The position numbers and the translations under genes are program-made. Under the pieces are notes generated by a model. It did not search any database. It had not been told where the DNA came from and was given only the letters and a program-made list of their open reading frames with translations. Below, piece by piece: positions 16,743 to 26,673 of a DNA stretch of 64,000 bases. The first letter of the stretch is position 1; each line of letters begins with the position of its first letter. The stretch comes from a bacterium (GTDB lineage Bacteria; Zhuqueibacterota; QNDG01; JAFGCO01), in contig JAFGCO010000034.1 of the NCBI GenBank assembly GCA_016932575.1, positions 1 through 64,000 on the forward strand, written 5' to 3'.

Positions 16743-19700
16743 ATGAGTAAGCCCGCGAGAGTATTGATCGTCGAAGACGAGGCCATTATTGCCCAGGATC
16801 TGAAATCCACACTGATTGATTTGAATTATGAAGTGGTGAACATTGTCAGCACAGGGCAGGATGCCCTTGACTTTCTGAAACAGGGTACAGTGGATGTTAT
16901 CTTAATGGATATTCGAATTAAGGGCGATAAAAATGGTATTGAGACAACGGAATTAATCAATGCGAAATATAATTTACCGGTCATTTTTCTTACGGCTTAT
17001 GCAGATACAGAAACAATGAAGCGGATCAGGAACACGGATGCTTATGGATTTATTGTGAAACCAGCCAGTGAACAGACCATTCAGGGATCCATTGATCTGG
17101 CTCTTTACAAACACGGGCTCGATCAGAAATTGCGTGAGCGGGAAGAGCGGCTTGCTCATATGAATCAGGTACTTAAGGCCATTCGGAATGTGAATCAGTT
17201 AATTACCAAGGAGCGGAACATTTCCCGGCTCATTCAGGGTGCCTGTGACAATTTGATTGAAACACTGGGTTACTCACGGGCTTTTATTGCTTTATATGAC
17301 GGACAAGAGACACTCTCGACATTTGCTTATGCCGGTTTCGATAATCCCGTTGACCGGCTGGAAAATTTGTTGCGGGCTGATATCTCGCAATATCCCCCCT
17401 GCATCCAGCAGGCGTATCAAGTAAAAAACAGAATCAATGTTACGGATACAGAGAAAGATTGTGATGACTGCATTTTGCGTAAAGAATATCGCCAGTACAG
17501 CCGGTTCAGTATGTGCCTTGCCTATGGAGGAAAAACATATGGTGTGATGTCTGTGGCGGTTCCATCCGTGTTTGTATATGAAAAAGAAGAGCAGTCACTG
17601 TTTGAAGAATTGGTGGATGATGTGGCCTTTGCGCTTTATCGTCTTGAACTGGAAGAGAAAAGAAAATATGCCGAAGATATGCTGAAAACCCGGGAACGTA
17701 CATTATCCAATTTAATGAACAATATTCCGGGAATTGCTTACCGACGCCTCCATGATGAGACATGGACCATGGAATTCATTAGCAACGGATGTGTCCGGGT
17801 GACAGGTTATCAGCCCATTGAACTGATTAAAAATTACCGATTGTCCTTTGATCAACTCATTTATCCTGAAGATCTGGAGAAAATCCAATTCAAAGTGGAT
17901 CAATCGATTCTGGAAAATCGATCCTATGAAATGATATATCGTATCCATACGATAGAAGGGGACCTGAAATGGGTGTGGGACCGGGGTGCTTTTATCGGAG
18001 AAAAGAAGGATGACCGACCCGTTTTAGAGGGTGTGATTCATGACATCACCGAGCAAAAAAAGGCTGAAGAAGCACTCAATCAGGAACGGGCGTTTACGGA
18101 GATGGCTTTGGATGCCCAGACAGATACATTTTTTGTATTCGATCCAAAAACTGGGAAGGCGGTTCGCTGGAACAAAAGGTTTGAACATGTATCGGGATAC
18201 ACAGCCGAAGAAATTGCGGATTTGCCGATGCCCGTGTCCTATTACAGTAAAAAAGATGTTGACAGGGCCATTTCGTTTATTAAACAGCTGGCCGTTGAAA
18301 AAGAAGGCCTGATTGAATTGTCTCTGATTACCAAAGACAACCGCAGGATTCCGTATGAATACCGCGTTACAAGTATCAACGATCCTGAAACCCAAAATCA
18401 ATATCTGATTTCTGTGGGAAGAGATGTGAGCGAACGTAAAACAGTCGAACAGGCGCTCAGAGAAAGTGAGCAGAAATACCGGGCCCTCGTCGAAAATATG
18501 ACCGATTATGTATTTTTAATCGACCGGAAAAATTGTGTGCTTTCCATCAATCGTGCGGCAGAAAAATTTCTCCAATGTTCACCCGAGGACGTTATCGGAA
18601 AGTCCCTTCTCGAAATATACCCAAAGTCGCTGGCAGAAAAATATATGACGAGCATCCGACATGTTTTTAATACCGGAGAGCCGCTGATTGTCGAGAGAGA
18701 AACCAAAATGCATAATCATGTATTCTGGATTGTTGCCAGCCTGAGTCCGATTAAAGATGAATCGGGCAATGTTACTGAAGTTATTGGTTCGAGCCGGGAT
18801 ATCACCAAGCGCAAACTGGCGGAAAATAAGCTGAAGGGGAGTGAGCAAAAATATCGGGCCCTGGTGGAGAACATCAGCGATTCAGTTTTTATGGTAGATA
18901 AAGACAATCAGGTGATATCTGTCAATCCGGCCGGCGTTCAATTTTTACATCGGGAACATGAAAACATTGTAGGAGAGACGATATACAGGCTGTTTCCCAA
19001 AACATTGGCGGAACAATATGTAAAAAGCATTCAAAGTGTTTTTCGAGACGGCAAACCGATCCTCGTTGAAACAAAAACGATGGTTCAGGGCAGAATGTTA
19101 TGGCTGGCAGTCGGTTTAAGTTCGATCAAGGATGATAGAGGCAAAGTCACTGCTGTGATCGGCGTCAGCCGGGATATTACGGAACGTAAAAATATTGAAG
19201 AGGCGCTTATTCAGAGCGAGTCACGGTATCGTGCAATCGTGGAGGACCAGACCGAACTTATCACACGATGGCTGCCGAATGGTAAGCGGACCTTTGTAAA
19301 CGGGGCTTACTGTCGATATTATGGCAAGACTTATGATGAGTTAATCGGAGTAAGTTTTTTCCCTTTGATTCATAAAGAGGATTTAGGGAGGATTAAAACA
19401 AAAATCCGGACACTGACTCCTGAGAATCCTGCAGCCATTGATGAGCATCGTCGGATCATGCCGGATGGTGAGATACGCTGGCATCAGTGGATCGACCGGG
19501 CGATTTTTAATGAAAAGGGCAAAATTTGCGAAATTCAGTCAGTAGGACGGGATGTGACCCAGCGAAGGCAGGTCGAGCAGAATTTACGTCATGCAAACAT
19601 TCAGATGAAAGCGATTTTGGAAAATACAGATGAAAGTATTATGATCGCGGACAAAGCGGGAATGCCCGTCATGTATAATGAAGCTTATATACAGATTATT

Positions 19701-21221
19701 CGTGAAATCATGGGAATTGAGATGCAGCCGGGTCTGAAACCTCACAGAAAAGTTACGGACGCAAAAACCAGAAAATGCTGGGATGAATGGCATAAACGGG
19801 TGCTTGCCGGTGAGAAGTTCAACGTCGAGTTCGCCTGTCCTGAAAAGCAGGGTGAGATGCGATATTTTGATATTCACTTTTATCCAATCATTGAAGACAA
19901 TGAAGTGCGGGGATTTACAGAGTTCAGCCGGGATGTATCAGACCGTAAAAAAGCCGAGAAAGCAGTCAAAGATAGTGAACAGTTCATGATGTCTGTATTT
20001 GAAAGCATTCAGGATGGCGTCAGTATTTTGAATCCGGATTTGACAATACGTTCGGTCAATCATGTGATGCGTGAATGGTACGCTAAAAACGAACCCCTTG
20101 AGGGGAAATCCTGTTATTACTGTTATCAGGGCCTGCAGCAGCCTTGCGATCCCTGCCCCTCGCTTCGATGCATCAAATCAAAAAAAACAGAATTAAATGT
20201 GGTCCCGGGTCCTTCCGGCTCGCCAGTCAAATGGATTGAACTGTTCAGCTATCCGATTATTGAGCCGGATACCGGTAAAATAACCGGCGTGGTCGAATTT
20301 GTCCGGGACATCACCCAGCGGAAAGAATATGAAGAGGCCCTGCTTCAAAGCGAGTCCCTGATGAAAAAAATTGCTGACAATTACCCCCATTCTTATCTTG
20401 CCATTATCAACAGAGATTTAACTATTGGTTATGCTGCGGGACAGGAATTTAAAAAGCAGGGAATGGATCCGGATGATTACACCGGGCAGTTGATTGAAAA
20501 TGTGTTTGGCAAATACACACCGATTGTGAAAAGTGAATATTTAAAAACATTCCGTGGAAAAGAAACCGCCTTCGAATTGAATATAAACGGTCAATATCTT
20601 CTGACTCATACTGTACCTCTTATCAACGAACAGGGAGATATCGATCGAATTCTGATGGTTGTCGAGAATATCAGTGAACGAAAAAAGGTAGAGGAAGCAC
20701 TCAGAGAGAGTGAAACCAAATTCAAGGCCATTGCTGAGCATTCTCCGGTCGGTATTATAATGATCAAAGATAATTATGTTGTTTATATGAATCAGTACTG
20801 CCGGAAAATCGGCCAGTTTCAAAAAGGAGATATTGAAAACCGGCCTTTCTGGGAGCTGGTGCATCCGGACATGCAGGCATTTATGAAAAACCGTGCCCGA
20901 AAAAGGCTTCATGCCATCAATGAACCCGTCCGATATGAAATAAAAGTATTAACCAAAAAAGGCCAACTGAAATGGGTGGATTGTTCCACGACCGTTATCG
21001 ATTATCAAAGCGAGCCGGTTTTAATCGGGATTTTGATCGATATTACCGAACGCAAGCTGGCGGAAGAAGCGTTGCATGAAAAGATGAAAGAGCTGGAAAA
21101 ATTCAACCGGGTCATGGTTGGTCGTGAAAACCGAATGATCGAACTGAAACGGGAAGTCAATGCCTTAAGCAGCTCATTAGGCAGGTGTAAAAAGTACCGG
21201 GTGCCAAAAGAAACAGAGTAA
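16743..21221 (+). CDS. Giant response-regulator protein REC-GAF-PAS(x9) without kinase or DNA-binding output
   Basis: This 1492-residue soluble protein starts with a receiver domain (acidic pair E11/D12, phosphorylated D56, T84, K106), then a GAF domain (about 145-310), then nine PAS domains. Each PAS ends in a D-I-T-x-R/Q-K type linker. The C-terminus is a coiled coil with R-E-N-R-M-I-E-L-K-R-E-V-N, usual at the ends of PAS kinases, but no HisKA or ATPase domain follows. PAS 7 has a cysteine cluster (C1124, C1127, C1135, C1138, C1143). PAS 3 and 4 (from about 575 and 700) are close copies. ATG 16743 follows GAGGAT. It probably takes phosphate from an adjacent kinase and acts through protein contact; the output is unknown. 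Confidence 0.85.
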   Translation: MSKPARVLIVEDEAIIAQDLKSTLIDLNYEVVNIVSTGQDALDFLKQGTVDVILMDIRIKGDKNGIETTELINAKYNLPVIFLTAYADTETMKRIRNTDAYGFIVKPASEQTIQGSIDLALYKHGLDQKLREREERLAHMNQVLKAIRNVNQLITKERNISRLIQGACDNLIETLGYSRAFIALYDGQETLSTFAYAGFDNPVDRLENLLRADISQYPPCIQQAYQVKNRINVTDTEKDCDDCILRKEYRQYSRFSMCLAYGGKTYGVMSVAVPSVFVYEKEEQSLFEELVDDVAFALYRLELEEKRKYAEDMLKTRERTLSNLMNNIPGIAYRRLHDETWTMEFISNGCVRVTGYQPIELIKNYRLSFDQLIYPEDLEKIQFKVDQSILENRSYEMIYRIHTIEGDLKWVWDRGAFIGEKKDDRPVLEGVIHDITEQKKAEEALNQERAFTEMALDAQTDTFFVFDPKTGKAVRWNKRFEHVSGYTAEEIADLPMPVSYYSKKDVDRAISFIKQLAVEKEGLIELSLITKDNRRIPYEYRVTSINDPETQNQYLISVGRDVSERKTVEQALRESEQKYRALVENMTDYVFLIDRKNCVLSINRAAEKFLQCSPEDVIGKSLLEIYPKSLAEKYMTSIRHVFNTGEPLIVERETKMHNHVFWIVASLSPIKDESGNVTEVIGSSRDITKRKLAENKLKGSEQKYRALVENISDSVFMVDKDNQVISVNPAGVQFLHREHENIVGETIYRLFPKTLAEQYVKSIQSVFRDGKPILVETKTMVQGRMLWLAVGLSSIKDDRGKVTAVIGVSRDITERKNIEEALIQSESRYRAIVEDQTELITRWLPNGKRTFVNGAYCRYYGKTYDELIGVSFFPLIHKEDLGRIKTKIRTLTPENPAAIDEHRRIMPDGEIRWHQWIDRAIFNEKGKICEIQSVGRDVTQRRQVEQNLRHANIQMKAILENTDESIMIADKAGMPVMYNEAYIQIIREIMGIEMQPGLKPHRKVTDAKTRKCWDEWHKRVLAGEKFNVEFACPEKQGEMRYFDIHFYPIIEDNEVRGFTEFSRDVSDRKKAEKAVKDSEQFMMSVFESIQDGVSILNPDLTIRSVNHVMREWYAKNEPLEGKSCYYCYQGLQQPCDPCPSLRCIKSKKTELNVVPGPSGSPVKWIELFSYPIIEPDTGKITGVVEFVRDITQRKEYEEALLQSESLMKKIADNYPHSYLAIINRDLTIGYAAGQEFKKQGMDPDDYTGQLIENVFGKYTPIVKSEYLKTFRGKETAFELNINGQYLLTHTVPLINEQGDIDRILMVVENISERKKVEEALRESETKFKAIAEHSPVGIIMIKDNYVVYMNQYCRKIGQFQKGDIENRPFWELVHPDMQAFMKNRARKRLHAINEPVRYEIKVLTKKGQLKWVDCSTTVIDYQSEPVLIGILIDITERKLAEEALHEKMKELEKFNRVMVGRENRMIELKREVNALSSSLGRCKKYRVPKETE

Positions 21222-21260
21222 GTCGTTGTGCAGTCCGCATAATAGAGGTGGAGTATCAAG

Positions 21261-24062
21261 ATGAATGATCAAGGCAAAACCAAAGCACAGCTCATTCAGG
21301 AGATCCAGAATCTGCGCACGGAATTGAATCGTCTCAAGAAAAAAAAATCTTACCGGGAAATGGAGAAAAGCCGCAATGCGGCCCTGAACCTTCTGGAAGA
21401 TTTAAAGCAGGAAGTGGAAGAACGAAAATACATTGAGCAGAGACTCCGTGAGAGCGAACAAAGACTTTCTCTGGCACTTGAATGCACGGGTGTCGGATTA
21501 TGGGATCAGGATTTTCGTAACAATAAAGTATATCGAAGTGATGGATGGGCAAAGATGCTGGGATACTCACCGGAAGAAATAAAGGATGATTGGATATTCT
21601 GGAAGTCAATTGTGCATCCTGATGATTGGGCGATGGTCAAAGGAGTAACCGAGGCCCATGAAAGCAGTCAGTGTGATACGTTTAATGTCGAGCATCGGAT
21701 GAAAACCAAATCCGGTCACTATAAATGGATACGTAATTGGGGAAAGGTGATTGAGAGGGATGAAAATGGCAAGCCGCTCCGTGCTCTTGGACTTCATGTG
21801 GATATTGATGCAAGAAAACAGACAGAGGAAGAGCTCAGAAGATCTGAACAGGCGGCCCGGGAAAGTGAAAACCGTAACCGGATGCTGCTTGATTATGCCG
21901 GCGTGGGTATCGGGTATTGGGATATCAATGGCAATTTGCTCATGTTTAATCCTCAAGCTGCCAGAAATATGAATGGAAAATCCGAGAATTTGTGCGGAAT
22001 GAATATAAAAGATCTGTTCGAAGAAAAGGAAGCATCGATCTATTTGTCACGGATTAAAAAGGTAGCGAAATCAGACCGGCCGATGATCTATGAAGATCGA
22101 AGTTTGCTGAGTTCCGGGGAGAAGTGGTTTTTATCACAGTACAACCGTGTTTTGGATGATCAGGGTAAAGTGACCGGAATCATGATTATTGCGAGTGACA
22201 TTACAGACAAGAAACGGATGGAAATTGCCCTTGCAGAAAACGAGCAAAAATACAGGCGGCTGTTTAACAGCGCCAATGATATTATCTTTATTCACCAGTA
22301 TACAGATGAAAGGGTACCGGAACATTTTATTGAAGTGAATGACTGCGCTGTCCGGACTTTGGGATATACGCGCAATGAATTATTAAATCGCACACCCATG
22401 GATATTATTTCACAGGATGACAAGAAAAGAGTAGAACGTGAATCCGATATCATTTTCAAGAAAAGCGAATCCCTTTTTGAGCGGATATTTATCACTAATA
22501 AGGGGAACCCCATTCCATTTGAATGCCACACAAGGTTATTCGATTACAAGGGCCGGCCAACTGCCTTGTCCATTTGTCGTAATATCTCCGAGCGCAGGCG
22601 TACAGAGCAGGCACTGCTTGCAGAACAAAATTTGCTTCGGAAAATCATGGATACGAGTCCTGTGGGGATCACTTTGGTCAATGCAAAAGGAAAGATTACT
22701 TTTGCCAATCAATGTGCTGAGAAACTATTCAAATTAAGTAAAAAAGAGCTGACTTCAAGAACGTACAATGATAAGACCTTTAATATTAGAGATCCCGAGG
22801 GGAGGCCTTTCCCGGATGAAAAGTTACCCTTTTGCATTGTAAAAAATACTCAAAAATCGGTTTCTGATGTCCGTCATGCCATCATCGGGCCGAAAGGCGT
22901 CAGACGACTGCTTTCTGTCAATGCCGAACCGCTTATTAATGAGCAGAACCGGTTTGATGGCATGGTAGCTGTGATTGAGGATATTACGGAACGCATGGAA
23001 GCAGATCGAGCCCTTCGCGAAAGTGAGAATAAATTTCGAATGCTTTTTGAAAACACGTCTTCAATGATTATTTTGCATGATATGAACGGGCGTTTCCTGG
23101 ATGCCAATCAGAGGGCGCTTGATGCGTGGGGATACACCAAGCGTGAATTCCTTAAAATGCGTGTTTCAGATATGGATCCCGATTCTGTCAGGAGAGATGA
23201 TCCTGAAAACCTCTGGAAACAGCTTGATCAAAAAGCAAATGTAAGGTTCGAATCAGAAATTCGAGGAAAGAACGGATCACATTGCCCGATTGAAATTATG
23301 TTAAGCAAGTTGTCACTTCATGGTCAGAAGGTGATTATGGCTGTTTGCCGGGACATTACCGAGCAGAAAAAATCAGAAAAAGAGATCCAGGAGCATCGAA
23401 AAACATTGCAATATTTATCCGGACAGCTTATTAAAACCCAGGAAGAAGAACGGAAACGTCTTTCGAGAGAGCTTCATGACGAAATGGGTCAGGCTTTAAC
23501 TGCAATCAAATTGAATATTGCCACACTGCAGAAAAGCCTGGCTGGATCAAAATCGGAACAGTTCACCCGCCTTTTAAATGAGACGGATCATTTGACTCAA
23601 AACCTCATGGATGATATGCATCGTCTTGCCCTCGAGCTGCGGCCCAGTATTCTGGACGATCTGGGTTTGACACCGGCCTTAAAATGGTACACCAAGCAAT
23701 TTGCAAAAAGGTACGATATCAAGGTGAGTCTTCAGATACAGGCGATGGAAAGGCGGCTTCCGGTTGAACACGAGACCATTTTATACCGAATTATTCAGGA
23801 GGCATTGACCAATATTGCCAAATATGCAAACGCCAGTCGCGTGACAATCCGTCTTCAGCATTCCGATAAGGCCGTGTATGCAAGCATCCTGGACAACGGT
23901 CGGGGATTCGATATGAAAGCATTTGAAGCCAGAGGACCGGATCAGCGCGGAATTGGTCTGGTTGGTATGCATGAGCGTGTGGCAGCTGTAAACGGAGTTG
24001 TGAATATACGATCCCGGTTAGAGAAAGGGACAACAGTTAAAATTGTGCTTCCATTACGATGA
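21261..24062 (+). CDS. PAS(x5)-HisKA_3 sensor histidine kinase
   Basis: The 933-residue cytosolic kinase opens with a coiled coil (about 1-60), followed by five PAS domains to about 705. The NarX/DegS-type dimerisation domain has R-E-L-H-D-E-M-G-Q-A-L, His739 being the phosphoacceptor. The ATPase has R-I-I-Q-E-A-L-T-N-I-A-K-Y-A-N-A, D-N-G-R-G-F-D and G-I-G-L-V-G-M-H-E-R. The family normally pairs with NarL-type regulators. The lone receiver 160 bases downstream has a NarL-like receiver, so that pair is the natural guess. ATG 21261 follows GGTGGAG. The gene lies 39 bases after the REC-GAF-PAS gene and is probably in the same transcript. Confidence 0.9.
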   Translation: MNDQGKTKAQLIQEIQNLRTELNRLKKKKSYREMEKSRNAALNLLEDLKQEVEERKYIEQRLRESEQRLSLALECTGVGLWDQDFRNNKVYRSDGWAKMLGYSPEEIKDDWIFWKSIVHPDDWAMVKGVTEAHESSQCDTFNVEHRMKTKSGHYKWIRNWGKVIERDENGKPLRALGLHVDIDARKQTEEELRRSEQAARESENRNRMLLDYAGVGIGYWDINGNLLMFNPQAARNMNGKSENLCGMNIKDLFEEKEASIYLSRIKKVAKSDRPMIYEDRSLLSSGEKWFLSQYNRVLDDQGKVTGIMIIASDITDKKRMEIALAENEQKYRRLFNSANDIIFIHQYTDERVPEHFIEVNDCAVRTLGYTRNELLNRTPMDIISQDDKKRVERESDIIFKKSESLFERIFITNKGNPIPFECHTRLFDYKGRPTALSICRNISERRRTEQALLAEQNLLRKIMDTSPVGITLVNAKGKITFANQCAEKLFKLSKKELTSRTYNDKTFNIRDPEGRPFPDEKLPFCIVKNTQKSVSDVRHAIIGPKGVRRLLSVNAEPLINEQNRFDGMVAVIEDITERMEADRALRESENKFRMLFENTSSMIILHDMNGRFLDANQRALDAWGYTKREFLKMRVSDMDPDSVRRDDPENLWKQLDQKANVRFESEIRGKNGSHCPIEIMLSKLSLHGQKVIMAVCRDITEQKKSEKEIQEHRKTLQYLSGQLIKTQEEERKRLSRELHDEMGQALTAIKLNIATLQKSLAGSKSEQFTRLLNETDHLTQNLMDDMHRLALELRPSILDDLGLTPALKWYTKQFAKRYDIKVSLQIQAMERRLPVEHETILYRIIQEALTNIAKYANASRVTIRLQHSDKAVYASILDNGRGFDMKAFEARGPDQRGIGLVGMHERVAAVNGVVNIRSRLEKGTTVKIVLPLR

Positions 24063-24224
24063 TGTTGATTTTACATGTCCTTCTGGCATTACCGGATTTT
24101 TTTATGGACAGGCATGAGATAATCGATTGAGTTGGATGTGTCTGTTTCAGACGGGCTTTAGAAAGGGGAAGTGCTCCTGTTAAAATTTATGGTCACATAT
24201 AAGGATTTATAAAAAGGCACTGCC

Positions 24225-24602
24225 ATGGAAGAAATCAAGATTTTTATCACTGATGACAACACAGATTTTCGGGACAGGGTCCGAGCGCTCGTTGATAAGG
24301 AGAAAAATCTTGTTGTTGCAGGTGAAGCGCCGGATGCCAATCATATTATCAATGAGGTAATGGCTTCGGGGGCTGATGTTGTGCTGTTGGATGTGAGCAT
24401 GCCCGGTATGAATGGATTGGAGGCTGCCAGGACGCTGAAAGAAAGAATGCCGGGATTAAAAATTATCCTGGTTTCTGTGTATGATATTGAAGAATACAGG
24501 GAAGCAGCTTTGACCAGCGGGGCTTTCGGGTATCTTGTCAAGAAAGATGTAATGAACGAACTCGTTCCGCTTATTTGGAAAGCAGTGGTGGCGACGTCAT
24601 AA
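24225..24602 (+). CDS. Stand-alone receiver (REC) domain protein
   Basis: The 125-residue protein is a single receiver domain: acidic pair D10/D11, phosphorylation site D56 in L-L-D-V-S-M-P-G, S84 and K106. Sequence details (G-E-A-P-D, M-N-G-L-E-A-A-R-T-L-K, G-A-F-G-Y-L-V-K-K) are like NarL/FixJ receivers, but the gene ends where the helix-turn-helix domain would begin. No HTH coding sequence follows in any nearby frame, so it looks complete as a CheY-like shuttle rather than broken. It likely accepts phosphate from the HisKA_3 kinase upstream. A downstream phosphorelay or direct protein target must be elsewhere. Confidence 0.9.
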   Translation: MEEIKIFITDDNTDFRDRVRALVDKEKNLVVAGEAPDANHIINEVMASGADVVLLDVSMPGMNGLEAARTLKERMPGLKIILVSVYDIEEYREAALTSGAFGYLVKKDVMNELVPLIWKAVVATS

Positions 24603-24687
24603 ATAATAAAAAAAATTCAGTGATTGTTATATATTTTATCGTGGATTTTCTGCGTTCAGGCTGTTAAAAATTTGGGTGGAGATGCCT

Positions 24688-25725
24688 ATGACGGTTATCA
24701 AGAATATTCTTTATATAGAAGACAATCCGGGTGATGTTAAGCTGTTCAGGGAAATGGTGTCTGGTTGTTCGGTACCTATGACGCTTCATGTGGTCAGGAC
24801 CATCAAGGAAGGCAAGGATATGATCCGCCGGCATGAATTTGATGCTATTCTTCTGGATGTGGAGCTTCCAGACAGTTATGGATTGGATTCCGTAAAAATG
24901 CTGGTTGAAGCCAGTCCTCATACTCCGGTGATTGTTTTAACTGGCCATCAGAATGATGTCCTTGGTGTTCAGGCCATTCAGTCCGGCGCGCAAGATTATC
25001 TGATAAAGGGGATTGATTATACGCCCATGATTCACCGCATCATTCAAAATGCCATCGAGCGAAAAGATATTGAAGATCAAAGAAAAGCAGCCGAACAGCA
25101 AATTCGGGCCTCTCTTATTGAAAAGGAAACACTGCTGAAAGAAATTCACCACCGTGTCAAGAACAACCTGCAAATTATCATGAGTCTGCTGAATTTACAG
25201 TCAGCCAGCATTCGGGATAAACAGGCACTGAAAATTTTTAAAGAAAGCCGTCAGCGAATCCATTCGATTGCATTGGTCCATGAGAAGTTGTATAAATCAA
25301 AAAATTTTTCTGAAATTGATTTTTCCAGTTATGTTCGTTCAATTGTCCATGAGTTGATGCGTGCCTATTTAATACCTGAAAAAGTTGAAGTGAAAATAGA
25401 TATTCAGGATATTTATTTAAGCATTGATATTGCCATCCCTTTGGGATTGATTGTGAATGAGTTAATGACAAATGCATTGAAGTATGCGTTTCCTGAACAG
25501 AAGGGTGGACATGTAAAAATCAGTCTGCATTCCATTTCAGATCAGCAATATGCGTTAAAATTTTCAGATGATGGCTTGGGATTCAATAAAGATGCGATCC
25601 TCAAAAAAAGAGGTCTGGGTCTGCAGCTGGTGGGTATCTTAACAGAGCAGTTAGAGGGCCATTTAAAGATTGACTGCGAAAAAGGATCCCGATTTCTGAT
25701 TCAATTTCCGAGATTTCAGTCATAA
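24688..25725 (+). CDS. REC-HisKA_2 hybrid: receiver fused to histidine kinase
   Basis: ATG 24688 is chosen because GGTGGAG lies six bases before it; GTG 24676 and ATG 24682 are also in frame. The 345-residue product has a receiver (E11/D12, D57, T/S and K-G region) and then directly a HisKA_2 kinase. The box is E-I-H-H-R-V-K-N-N-L-Q with phosphoacceptor His155, then V-N-E-L-M-T-N-A-L-K-Y-A-F-P, D-D-G-L-G-F and G-L-G-L-Q-L-V. With the receiver in front, kinase activity is probably controlled by phosphorylation from another kinase, making it a relay element. The kinase domain closely resembles that of the DUF1638 kinase upstream. Confidence 0.9.
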   Translation: MTVIKNILYIEDNPGDVKLFREMVSGCSVPMTLHVVRTIKEGKDMIRRHEFDAILLDVELPDSYGLDSVKMLVEASPHTPVIVLTGHQNDVLGVQAIQSGAQDYLIKGIDYTPMIHRIIQNAIERKDIEDQRKAAEQQIRASLIEKETLLKEIHHRVKNNLQIIMSLLNLQSASIRDKQALKIFKESRQRIHSIALVHEKLYKSKNFSEIDFSSYVRSIVHELMRAYLIPEKVEVKIDIQDIYLSIDIAIPLGLIVNELMTNALKYAFPEQKGGHVKISLHSISDQQYALKFSDDGLGFNKDAILKKRGLGLQLVGILTEQLEGHLKIDCEKGSRFLIQFPRFQS

Positions 25726-25765
25726 AACCGATGTGTTTAAAAATATTTATAATATCCGATTTATT

Positions 25766-26629
25766 ATGAATGCAAATTTAAAAAAATTTTGTGCGCCTGG
25801 CTGTGAAATTCACGATGAGCAGATCGCTCTTTCGAATGGTGTCTCTTTAACCATGATGACATTTTTGCCCTCCCGAAGACAAGGATTTCCGGCGGTGGTT
25901 TTTGTTGCCGGATGGGTGTCCCGCATCGAAGGGTGGGAGCATGTACTGCGGGATATGACAAGGGACTTTCCTGTGTATTATATTGAGACACGCGAAAAAA
26001 TTTCATCCAGGGTGCCCAGAGGAGCCAAATTCGATGTCTATGCTATTGGCGATGATATTGTACAGGCTGTCGATCAACTTGATTTGCAGGACAATCAGTA
26101 TTTATTGTTCGGCAGCTCTCTCGGTGCCACTGTCATCATGGATTGCTATGCCCGCCTGAAGACAAAACCCTGCTGCCTGGCTTTGGTGGCACCCAATGCA
26201 GAATTTCGCATTCCATTTCTATGGAAAGTCATCATTGCACTCTTCTATCCTCCTTTTTATTTTTTACTGAAGCCCTGGATCAAGTGGCATTTAAAATATT
26301 TTCGTTTAAACGTTAAAAAAGATTGGGCTCAATATGAAAAATACTGTCGCACTTTAGATTGTGCAGATCCCAAAAAACTGAAATCAGCTGCCCAGGCATT
26401 TTCGAAATATCGGATATGGGAGGCACTGAAAACGATAGATGCTCCGGTTCTTTTGATTGGCGGTTCGCACGACAAGCTCCATGAACCGGAGAATTTAAAG
26501 CGTATGACAGAAAAGCTGGCCATTATTAAATACGTGGATTTGGAAACCAATGCGCGAACACATAGTGCAGAAGTGGTAGAGGCTATTCGGGAATTTATTC
26601 GGGATCATATTCTTAAAAATTTTGAATAA
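25766..26629 (+). CDS. Alpha/beta hydrolase
   Basis: The roughly 287-residue product has the alpha/beta-hydrolase order. V-V-F-V-A-G-W precedes the oxyanion region, the nucleophile elbow G-S-S-L-G lies around 113-117, an acid loop G-G-S-H-D follows near 232, and a late His sits in A-R-T-H-S-A-E-V. A hydrophobic lid-like segment (F-L-W-K-V-I-I-A-L-F-Y-P-P-F-Y-F-L-L) between 150 and 175 may touch membrane. The substrate is unknown. GTG 25733 is an alternative start only 8 bases after the kinase stop; neither has a strong ribosome site. Lying at the end of the signalling island, it may be the only enzymatic output encoded there, but that is speculation. Confidence 0.8.
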   Translation: MNANLKKFCAPGCEIHDEQIALSNGVSLTMMTFLPSRRQGFPAVVFVAGWVSRIEGWEHVLRDMTRDFPVYYIETREKISSRVPRGAKFDVYAIGDDIVQAVDQLDLQDNQYLLFGSSLGATVIMDCYARLKTKPCCLALVAPNAEFRIPFLWKVIIALFYPPFYFLLKPWIKWHLKYFRLNVKKDWAQYEKYCRTLDCADPKKLKSAAQAFSKYRIWEALKTIDAPVLLIGGSHDKLHEPENLKRMTEKLAIIKYVDLETNARTHSAEVVEAIREFIRDHILKNFE

Positions 26630-26673
26630 AGCAGGTTCCTTGTTTTTAACCGTTAATTCACAGTTATTCACTC

